Assembly (NCBI GenBank): GCA_002684175.1
Contig: NYUU01000144.1
Location: 1-11,228 of the forward strand
Direction of reading: 5' to 3'
From: Synechococcus sp. CPC35
GTDB lineage: Bacteria > Cyanobacteriota > Cyanobacteriia > PCC-6307 > Cyanobiaceae
DNA length: 11,228 nt
Shown: one piece after another, positions 1 to 7,300 of the stretch
Numbering within the stretch: the first letter of the stretch is position 1
How the letters are laid out: each line of letters starts with the position of its first letter
Notes under the pieces: model-generated
What the model saw: the letters and a program-made list of their open reading frames with translations, nothing else
Told to the model about the DNA's origin: nothing
Databases searched by the model: none
Made by a program: the position numbers and the translations under genes

Positions 1-27
1 AGACTTGAAACAGTGATCATCATTTGC

Positions 28-59
28 TGCCGAAAAGCTGCTTGCCCTTTATTTCGGCA
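28..59. repeat. 8-bp inverted repeat in leader
   Basis: TGCCGAAA at 28-35 is the exact reverse complement of TTTCGGCA at 52-59, with a 16-nt loop. Neither strand has a T-run after the stem, so it is not a classic intrinsic terminator. It may be the end of a transcript entering from the left or a protein site. A smaller palindrome, GTGAGTCTCAC, follows at 72-82. No gene is supported in 1-201. Confidence 0.4.
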
Positions 60-146
60 CGCGTTGGATTTGTGAGTCTCACTTTGGGCGATTGCTCCCT
101 CTCCGCCGATGCCAGCGAACCCGAATTTCCAATGCTGCCGATTGTG

Positions 147-175
147 TTGGCGAATTTTCTTTAAGGGGCTATTTT
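147..175 (+). promoter_or_regulatory. Candidate sigma70-type promoter for the DUF1400-like gene
   Basis: A -35-like TTGGCG (147-152; four of six consensus bases) and a -10-like TATTTT (170-175; four of six) are separated by exactly 17 nt. A transcript would begin near 182, about 20 nt before the GTG start at 202. This is pattern evidence only; the boxes are imperfect and the sequence is T-rich locally. Confidence 0.3.
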
Positions 176-201
176 TTAATCGACGTCCCCTTTTGTCGTC
201 C

Positions 202-843
202 GTGTTTAATCGTCTCGCTGCCGGCCTCCTTGCCGGTGCATCTTTGGCCGCTCTGGCCGCTCCCGCAGAAGCCGGAACCAAGCGCCCTGTGCGCTGGAAC
301 ACCGGTGGTGCTGTCTGGACCACCTCTTCAAGGGCTTTCCAAAAGTTCTTCTCCACAGGTGAAATCACCGACCGCGCTCTCGAAGCTGGTATCAACAACT
401 CCGGTTGGACCGCTGAAGAAGTCCAGGAGGGAATGACCAAGACATACGACGTGGATATCGTCGGTGTCTCCCGCTTCCTGTATTCCAGTGACGGTGTCAA
501 GTTCCTCAAGGATCAGACCCGTTCTTACTTCCCTTACTGGAAGATGAAGAAGACCGCTGTGGTCGCTCTTCGTTCAGCAATCATCGCCGATTCCGTCGAC
601 GGCAAGCTGTCCTCCGCCGGAATCCTTGGGGCTCTTCCCGTTGATTTCCGTCTGGCTGACACCTGTGGCACCTACGACGGTGCTCAGAACGTCTGTGCTC
701 CTGATAAGTGCGAAGGTGACGCCCAGTGCACCTCACTGCTGTCCTGGTATGTGTTCCTGCCCGCTTGTGTGCAGGCCAATTCCCAGCTGCCTGAGCCCGC
801 TCGCCGCGCAGTTGCTCCCGCTCCTGCACGTCCCCTCTGGTGA
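202..843 (+). CDS. Secreted DUF1400-like protein with Cys-rich tail, no hydrolase domain
   Basis: 213-residue exported protein. I chose the GTG at 202 because it yields a compact signal peptide (MFNRLAAGLLAGASLAALAA, then PAEA, cleavage near residue 24). The in-frame ATG at 109 would put 31 atypical residues in front. Mature residues about 30-150 resemble DUF1400, a cyanobacterial domain normally found ahead of an alpha/beta hydrolase: FxxFFSTGEIT, a helix ending near YDVD, VSRFLYSSDGVKFL, ALRSAIIADSVDGKLS, ILGALPVDFRL. Here no hydrolase follows. Instead there is a tail with five cysteines (155, 165, 170, 176, 189) and a Pro/Ala-rich end. The tail could form disulphides in the periplasm. The gene stands alone, with a terminator 27 nt after the stop. 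Family match is from memory of the domain pattern; the biochemical role is unknown. Confidence 0.8.
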   Translation: MFNRLAAGLLAGASLAALAAPAEAGTKRPVRWNTGGAVWTTSSRAFQKFFSTGEITDRALEAGINNSGWTAEEVQEGMTKTYDVDIVGVSRFLYSSDGVKFLKDQTRSYFPYWKMKKTAVVALRSAIIADSVDGKLSSAGILGALPVDFRLADTCGTYDGAQNVCAPDKCEGDAQCTSLLSWYVFLPACVQANSQLPEPARRAVAPAPARPLW

Positions 844-844
844 T

Positions 845-867
845 CAGGGACTGAAACCCTGTTTCAG
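845..867 (+). other. Overlapping alternative hairpins before the terminator
   Basis: Two mutually exclusive perfect stems lie between the stop codon and the terminator. CAGGG (845-849) pairs with CCCTG (857-861). CTGAAAC (851-857) pairs with GTTTCAG (861-867) across a 3-nt loop. The second is the stronger, and it may help fold or protect the 3' end. Functional meaning is unknown. Confidence 0.35.
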
Positions 868-869
868 CC

Positions 870-896
870 GCTCCGGCACTCGCCGGAGCTTTTTTT
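870..896 (+). terminator. Intrinsic terminator of the DUF1400-like gene
   Basis: GCTCCGGC (870-877) and GCCGGAGC (882-889) form a perfect 8-bp GC-rich stem with a 4-nt loop, followed directly by seven Ts (890-896). The T-run overlaps the stop codon (TAA, 895-897 on the minus strand) of the convergent RarA gene. Read on the minus strand there is no T-run behind the stem, so it should act mainly on rightward transcripts. Confidence 0.88.
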
Positions 897-3171
897 ATGG
901 CTGAATCCTGTTGCCACAAATCATCTGATGTCGCATCGGCAGTTGCAGTCCTGCCTTGCCGAGACCCTCAAGGGTCTGTTTCAGCTGGTTGATGTCGCTG
1001 GCATCGGCGCCTGCCATGGCACTGCGGTAGGACGATCCTTCGCCAAGCCAGCGCTCCGTCAGTTCCCCTCCGCCGGAGAGGGTCAGGGTCTCAACCCAGC
1101 TTTCGCTGCTGATGCGCCAGCCATCGGCTTCCAACTGGTGGATCGGTGAGATCAACCTTTCTCTCCAGGCTTTCTCCCGCCGGCCCAGGGCTTCCAGTCC
1201 TGAACTGTTGTGCCCCGTCGAGATCAGGGCCTCGGCTGGTCCAGATTCAGTTGAGCTGATCAGCAGTCTCAGCCCGGCGTCCGGGGAGCAGCGGCCAAGC
1301 AGGGCAGCGCTCAGCTTGGACCAGTCCGCACGGTCCAGATCCGCGGTGGTCAGACGCCCACCGATCCACTCGAACCCCTGCTCCGATGGCAGTGACTCCA
1401 GCCCCTGGCTGAGGATGAGTGGCTGCTGTTCCGGTTCCAGCAGCTGGGTCTGGGCCTCCAGCCGCGGGGCGTCCCCTGGATCGCACAGCAGGGTGACGCC
1501 CCCTTCCTGAACGGCCTTGAGAGGATCAAGCGCCCAGATGAGGGATCGGGCCCCCAGAATCAGCACCCGGTCCTGGCGTGACCAGGGCACATCGCGCCAG
1601 AGCCGTTCCCGCAGGCGATGCAGCCGTTCACCCTCCTGTCCCAGCTGTCGCTGGATCCAGCGTTGAAGAGCTGGGCTGTCCGGCGCGCTGCTGAGCACCA
1701 ATGGCTGATCAGCCGCCAGTTCGGCTGCAGCTGCCAGCTGAGCAGCGCGCTGATTCGCCATGCGTTCCCGCCGTTCGCCCTCCCAGCCCAGGAGTCCCGG
1801 TTGCCAGAACACCTCTCCCTGCAGCGCCTTTGGCAGGTATTGCTGTTCCACCCAGTGTTCGGCATAGGCATGGGGATAGCGGTAGCCCACTCCATCGCCG
1901 AAGGCGGCGCCATCGCGATTCGCATCACGCAGGTGACCGGGCACGTCCTGGCGATTGGCGGTTCGCACGGTTCTGAGGGCATCGAAAAAGCCCAGAACAC
2001 TGTTGCTCTTCTCGGTTCCTGCCAAATAGAGAGCGGCCTGGGCGAGGGGATACAACCCTTCGGGCAGGCCAACCCGTTCAAAGGCCGCGGCGCAGGCTTC
2101 CACCACCACGATCGCCTGGGGATCGGCGAGGCCAACGTCTTCACCGGCGGCGATCAGCATCCGCCGGAAAATGAAACGGGGGTTCTCTCCTGCTTCCACC
2201 ATTCGCGCCAGCCAGAACAGGGCGGCATCGGCGTCAGATCCCCGCAGCGATTTGATGAAGGCGCTGATCGTGTCGTAGTGGGCATCGCCCTGCTTGTCGT
2301 AGAGAACGGCCCGCTGCTGAATCGATTCCTCGGCGATGCTGAGACCGATCTGAATGGCACCGTCGGCATCCGGTTCGGAACTCTCCACGGCCAGCTCCAG
2401 GGCATTGAGGAGGCTTCGGGCATCACCACCGGCCACATCAACGAGATGGTCCGCAGCCTCGGGAGTGATCACGATGGATCGATCACCAAAGCCCCTTTCG
2501 CTGTCGATCAGGGCCCGCTCGAGAAGCTGCCGCAGATCCTGCGGTTCCAGCGGCATGAGACGAAACAGGCGTGATCGGCTGACCAGCGCCTTGTTCACTT
2601 CGAAATAAGGGTTTTCCGTCGTGGCGCCGATCAGTGTGACGGTTCCGTTCTCCACCCAGGGCAGCAATGCGTCCTGCTGAGCGCTGTTGAAGCGATGCAC
2701 TTCATCAATGAAGAGAATGGTGCGCAGCTCATGACGTTCAAGCCGCTGGCGAGCGGCGTCGACATCCGTTCGCAGATCCTTCACTCCGGCCAGCACCGCA
2801 TTCAGGCTGCTGAAGTGGGCCCTGGTATGGGTGGCGATGATCCTGGCCAGGGTGGTTTTGCCCACACCCGGAGGCCCATGAAGGATCAGGTTGCCAACGC
2901 GGTCAGCTTTGATCGCCCGCCGCAACAGTCGCCCTTCGGCCAGGATTCCGTTCTGACCTTCAAATTCCTCCAGGGTGCGCGGGCGCATGCGATCCGCCAG
3001 CGGTGCAAGCCTGCGGCGCTGCTGCTCACCGTGAAAGGAGAAGAGGTCCTGGCTCAAGGGGCATGGGGCGATGACCAAGTGTCGACTGGCTGGTCCGGAT
3101 TTGCCTGTTTTTTGTGCTGTCTGCTCCGGCTTCTTCGAAGCCTCACGGTCGATGCCCGATCGAACCTCCAT
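895..3171 (-). CDS. rarA: RarA/MgsA-type AAA+ ATPase fused to a C-terminal domain
   Basis: Replication-associated recombination protein A: a clamp-loader-like ATPase that acts at stalled forks and gaps. Numbering is from the ATG at 3171. Walker A is HGPPGVGKTT (98-107) and Walker B is LFIDE (153-157). Sensor 1 is GATTEN (182-187), followed by arginine-finger SRSRLFRL (198-205). RarA C-terminal signatures are GEDVGLADP (343-351) and YPHAYAEHWVEQQYLP (432-447). RarA alone is about 430-450 residues. Here about 300 more follow, including VLILGARSLIWALDP (536-550) and VTLLCDPG, which look like a Rossmann-type fold, possibly methyltransferase-like. Such RarA/unknown-domain fusions are known in cyanobacteria. 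The true start may be the TTG at 3057: the family-like N-terminus begins near SQDLFS, and the 38 preceding residues are rich in codons rare in this window (CGA, ACA, GCA). A 3057 start would leave 137 bp, rather than 23 bp, to the divergent gene. Confidence 0.9.
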   Translation of the reverse strand: MEVRSGIDREASKKPEQTAQKTGKSGPASRHLVIAPCPLSQDLFSFHGEQQRRRLAPLADRMRPRTLEEFEGQNGILAEGRLLRRAIKADRVGNLILHGPPGVGKTTLARIIATHTRAHFSSLNAVLAGVKDLRTDVDAARQRLERHELRTILFIDEVHRFNSAQQDALLPWVENGTVTLIGATTENPYFEVNKALVSRSRLFRLMPLEPQDLRQLLERALIDSERGFGDRSIVITPEAADHLVDVAGGDARSLLNALELAVESSEPDADGAIQIGLSIAEESIQQRAVLYDKQGDAHYDTISAFIKSLRGSDADAALFWLARMVEAGENPRFIFRRMLIAAGEDVGLADPQAIVVVEACAAAFERVGLPEGLYPLAQAALYLAGTEKSNSVLGFFDALRTVRTANRQDVPGHLRDANRDGAAFGDGVGYRYPHAYAEHWVEQQYLPKALQGEVFWQPGLLGWEGERRERMANQRAAQLAAAAELAADQPLVLSSAPDSPALQRWIQRQLGQEGERLHRLRERLWRDVPWSRQDRVLILGARSLIWALDPLKAVQEGGVTLLCDPGDAPRLEAQTQLLEPEQQPLILSQGLESLPSEQGFEWIGGRLTTADLDRADWSKLSAALLGRCSPDAGLRLLISSTESGPAEALISTGHNSSGLEALGRREKAWRERLISPIHQLEADGWRISSESWVETLTLSGGGELTERWLGEGSSYRSAMAGADASDINQLKQTLEGLGKAGLQLPMRHQMICGNRIQP

Positions 3172-3174
3172 AAT
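3169..3174 (+). promoter_or_regulatory. Possible -10 box for the RND operon
   Basis: CATAAT matches the TATAAT consensus at five of six positions and lies 20 nt before the GTG start of the adaptor gene. No convincing -35 hexamer sits 16-18 nt upstream, so it would need an activator or be a chance match. It overlaps the ATG at 3171 of the leftward rarA reading frame, which would be awkward if that ATG were the true start. Confidence 0.25.
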
Positions 3175-3194
3175 TCGGCCAAAGCCTTTTTGCC

Positions 3195-4313
3195 GTGCGT
3201 CATCCGCAGCGACTTCTTCTCACCCTCGCCGCTCTGATCACGGTCAGCTCCTGCAAGAGCGAGGCTCCGCAGCAGCCACCGCCGCCGAAGGTTCAGGCCG
3301 TTTCAACATCAATGGCTGAGTTCACTGAGGGAGTGGACACCGTCAGCACCCTTGAGGCCAGCAACCTGGTTGAACTGGCAGCCCAGTCCGGTGGCCGGAT
3401 CCTGGAACTGAAGATCCGTCAGGGGGATGAGGTTGAGCCAGGTCAGCTGCTCGTGGTTCTCGATCAGGCTCAGCAGCAGGCGCGACTGGCGGAGGACAAA
3501 GCCAAGGCGGATACCGCAAAGGCCAACTACGACCGATATCAATACCTCAGCAAGACCGGTGCTGCCTCTGAAAAGGAACTGGACCGCTACCGCACCCAGT
3601 ACATCGCTGCCGTTGAGAAGGTCAAATCCACGGAAGCCACCCTCAGTTACAGCAATCTGCGCTCACCGTCCGCAGGAGTGGTGGCAGACGTGAAGGTCAA
3701 GGTCGGCGATGTGATCCAACAGGGAACCCCGTTCACCAGCCTGGTTCAGAACAATGAGCTGGAGGCCCAGGTGGAGGTGCCCGCTGTGTTCTCGAATCGC
3801 CTCGCGATTGGCCAGCCGGTGCTGCTCAGTGCTCCCGGCAGTGAGAACGTGATCGCCACCGGCAAGGTTGGATCCATTGATCCGCGGATCAACAAGCAGA
3901 CCCAGGGGCTCCTGGTGAAGGCCGAGTTCCCCAACTCGGACGGCAAGCTGCGGGACGGCCAGCGCCTGCGAACCCGTGTTCAGATCAAGGCCAAGGAGGA
4001 ACTGGCTGTTCCTTTTGCAGCGGTGACGCAGACCTCCGGACAGAGCTTCGTGTTCCGTCTCGGCAGCTTCGAGGATCTCAAGGCCAATCCCGGCAAAGCT
4101 GATGTGGCCACGCTCGAGAAGGGAATCGAGGCAGGCAAGATTCCGGCCGAAACCCGCTTTGCGCTTCAGACCCCGGTCACGGTCGGTGAGCTGGAGAATC
4201 AGCTGTACCCGATCAGCAAGGGCCTCCAGTCGAATCAGATGGTGGTCACCACCAATCTGCTCAATCTCAAGCACGGCATGCCTGTCCAGGTGCTGCCTGC
4301 CAAGGCCAACTGA
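3195..4313 (+). CDS. RND efflux periplasmic adaptor (membrane fusion lipoprotein)
   Basis: 372-residue AcrA/MexA-type adaptor that links an inner-membrane RND pump to an outer-membrane channel. The GTG start at 3195 gives a lipoprotein signal: MRHPQRLLL, a hydrophobic core, then a VSSC lipobox with lipidated Cys20, followed by a Pro-rich linker (QQPPPPK). The first half of the lipoyl domain covers about 57-90 (GGRILELKIRQGDEVEPGQ). A short alpha-hairpin covers about 91-150, and the second lipoyl half is RSPSAGVVADVKVKVGDVI (156-174). The beta-barrel covers about 185-265 (GQPV; GKVGSIDPRIN) and the membrane-proximal domain starts near AVPFAAV (271). That last domain contains an additional charged stretch (about 291-323: SFEDLKANPGKAD, LEKGIEAGKIPAETR) before LQTPVTVGE, longer than in classical AcrA. 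It is first in an apparent operon, 9 nt before the transporter. The hairpin is short for a TolC-docking adaptor. Substrate unknown. Confidence 0.93.
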   Translation: MRHPQRLLLTLAALITVSSCKSEAPQQPPPPKVQAVSTSMAEFTEGVDTVSTLEASNLVELAAQSGGRILELKIRQGDEVEPGQLLVVLDQAQQQARLAEDKAKADTAKANYDRYQYLSKTGAASEKELDRYRTQYIAAVEKVKSTEATLSYSNLRSPSAGVVADVKVKVGDVIQQGTPFTSLVQNNELEAQVEVPAVFSNRLAIGQPVLLSAPGSENVIATGKVGSIDPRINKQTQGLLVKAEFPNSDGKLRDGQRLRTRVQIKAKEELAVPFAAVTQTSGQSFVFRLGSFEDLKANPGKADVATLEKGIEAGKIPAETRFALQTPVTVGELENQLYPISKGLQSNQMVVTTNLLNLKHGMPVQVLPAKAN

Positions 4314-4315
4314 GG
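4312..4315 (+). promoter_or_regulatory. Shine-Dalgarno of the RND transporter
   Basis: GAGG overlaps the adaptor stop codon (TGA, 4311-4313) and lies 7 nt before the ATG at 4323. It is the only well-placed Shine-Dalgarno I see in the window and supports that ATG and coupled translation of adaptor and transporter. Confidence 0.6.
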
Positions 4316-4322
4316 TCGAACA

Positions 4323-7300
4323 ATGTCCGCTTCCAATAATTTCATCACCAGACCGGTTCTCAGCACGGTCTGCAGTCTTCTGATCGTGATCGTCGGTCTG
4401 ATCGCGATTCCGATCCTTCCGATCGAGAACCTCCCGGATATCGCTCCTCCCACCGTCAAGGTCGTTTCCACCTACGTCGGTGCCGATGCCGTTGCGGTGG
4501 AACAGGGGGTCACCTCCGTTCTGGAACAGCAGATCAACGGCGTTGAGGAGATGGATTTCATCACCTCGAACAGCTCCTCCGATGGTGTGAGTTCCATCTC
4601 CGTGTCGTTCAACAGCGGCACAGATGGAAACATCAACCAGGTGAATGTTCAGAACCGCGTCTCCCTGGCCGAACCGCAGCTTCCTGAAGAGGTGCGCAAA
4701 TCCGGCGTGACGGTGAACAAGGCCTCCAATTCGATTCTGCTCGTCTACAACTTCGTCAACGAGGATCCGTCCAAAACCGAATATTCGGTGGAGACGATCA
4801 GTGGTTATCTCGACAAGAACCTCACCGACAACGTGAAGCGGGTGAAGGGAGTCGGAGATGTCACCTATTTCGGCAACCGCAAGATCGCCTTCCGGCTGTG
4901 GCTGGATCCCGAAAAACTCACGGCCAACAATCTCTCGTCCACGGATGTTGTTGCCCAGCTTCAAAGCCAGAACCGGCTGGTGCCCGCTGGCAAGGTCGGT
5001 GGTGCTCCGGCTCCGGAAGGTCAGGAATTCACCTTGACCGTGCAGCTGCAGGGTCGACTCACCACAACGCAGGAATTCGAGAACATCGTGCTGCGCACCA
5101 CCGATGCCGGTGGACTGGTTCGTCTGAAGGATGTGGGCCGGGTGGAGCTCGGTGGTGAGACCTACGGCATCGATGCCATGGATCTCAAGGGAACACCATC
5201 GGTGGGCATCGCCATCTACCAGCTCTCCGGTAGCAACGCCATCGAGGTGTCCGACGGCGTCAAGGACGTGCTGGCGGACTTCGAGAAGACCCTGCCTGTT
5301 GGTCTCGGTGTTCAGAAGATCTATGACACCACCGATTTCATCAACCAGTCGATCAAGGGTGTGACCAACTCCCTGCGGGACGCGGTGATCCTGGTGGTGC
5401 TGATTTTGTTCCTGTTTCTCCAGAACTGGAAAGCCACCCTGGTTCCCGCCATCGCCATACCGGTGGCACTGATCGGTACGTTCGCCCTGGTGCTGGCCTT
5501 TGGCTTCTCTCTGAATCAGCTCACCCTGTTCGGCCTGGTGCTGGCCACCGGTCTGGTGGTTGACGACGCCATCACCGTTGTGGAGGACACCTCCGCCAAG
5601 AAAGCGGAGGGGATGACCTCCGTGCAGGCGGCGATGGAGACGATGGATGAACTGTTCGGCGCCGTGATCGCCACCTCCCTGGTGAAGATGGCGGTGTTTC
5701 TGCCGGTTCTGTTCTTCCCCGGCGCCACCGGCACGATCTACAAGCAGTTCGCCGCCACGATTCTCTTCTCGATCGGCATCTCGACGTTCAACGCTCTCAC
5801 CTTCTCGCCGATGCTTTCGGCGTTGCTGCTCTCCCGGGAGACCAAGGAGCTCAGCCGCAACCAGTACGCCGTTGCCGGAGTGATCCTCGGCTTCATCTAC
5901 GGGTTGCTCAGTGCCGGGAATGGAGCGCTTGCCGCCTTGGTTCCAGCGCTGATCGGTGCGCTGATTGGCTTCATCGCCGCGAAGATCACCGGTTTGCCGT
6001 TGCGACTTCCCTTTGCCATTGGTGGTGCAGCAGTTGGTCTGGTCACCACGGGTGTGATTTTCAGCAACCCGTTCCCAGTTGTTCTTTTCTCCGTGATCGG
6101 GCTTGTGGTGGGCTGGTTCGTCCCCATGATCTTCACCAACTTCAATCGCTTCTACGGCGGTTTCGAGAAGCGCTATGCCTCTGTTCTTGAGGGAGTCCTC
6201 AAGGCGAGGCCGATTGTGATGGCGGCCCTGGCGGCGGGCATTCTGCTCACCGGTTTCGCCTTCACCCGCATCCCTGGCGGCTTCGTGCCGATTGAGGATC
6301 AGGGCTATGCCATCGGCTTCGTTCAGGCTCCGGAAGGTGTGTCCAATGAGAAGACCCTGGCCATCAACCGTCAGGTTGCCGAGGTCATGCGCACCGAAGA
6401 GGACATCTCCTCAGCTGCCCTGTTCAGTGGCGCCAGCCTCGATGGCAATGCGCCGAACAAGGGTCTGTTCTTCATCGGCATGAAGCACTGGGACGAACGT
6501 CCTGGAGCGGATCACACCGTGGGAGCCGTTGTGAAGCGGCTGAACGCCAAGTTGTACGGAGCCATTGATGGAGGCCGTGTGTTTGTGGTGGAGCCCCCCT
6601 CCATTCCCGGTTACGGCACCGGAGGCGGATTTGAATTCCAGCTTCTGGATCAGAGCAGCGGCGTTTATTCGCTGAATGAGTTCTTTGATACTGCCAATCA
6701 GATCATCGAGATCGGTAAGAAAAACCCTGTTCTCGGCCAGATCTATACCCTCTTCTCGCCGCAGGCACCCCAATACAAGATCGATGTCGACCGGGAGCAG
6801 ATGGCGTCACTCGGTGTGGACTTCGGATCCGCGATGTCGGCCTTCAGTGTCAATTTCGGTGGGGCTTATGTGAACGACACCTTCCAGGAAGGCAAGGTGC
6901 GTCGTGTCTATGTGCAGGCGGATGAGGTGAGCCGGGCGACGCCGCAGCGGCTGTCGTCCATCTATGTGGGTAACAGCAATGGAGAACAGGTTCCGCTCTC
7001 CGAGTTCTTCACGGTCAAGAAGGCCGTGGGCCCCAGCGTGATTCCCCACTTCAATCTGTACCGCTCGATCAAGATTGATGGAACGCCCCAGGAAGGCAAA
7101 AGCTCCGGTCAGGCGATCGGAGCGATGAAGCAGATCTTCAATGAGGGCAATTATCAGGGCCTCGGCTTCGATTGGACCGGGATTTCCCGCGAGGAAGTGA
7201 AGGCCGGATCACTGGCGGTTGTGATCTTCGCTTTGGGCATCCTGGCGGTGTTTCTCGTTCTTTCCGCCCAGTACGAGAGCTACACCGATCCGATCATCAT

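Noticed and set aside
109..201. Upstream ATG extension of the DUF1400-like protein
   Set aside because: The 31 added residues are atypical (CCRLCWRIFF) and would bury a clean signal peptide; the GTG at 202 fits better.
1618..2574. 318-codon plus-strand frame opposite rarA
   Set aside because: Shadow of the RarA coding sequence; no recognisable motif and low-complexity Gly/His-rich composition.
3663..4964. 433-codon open frame on the minus strand opposite the adaptor and transporter genes
   Set aside because: It lies antisense to two well-identified genes, spans their junction, and encodes a His/Asp/Gly/Arg-rich sequence typical of mirrored GC-rich codons, without domains or signal.
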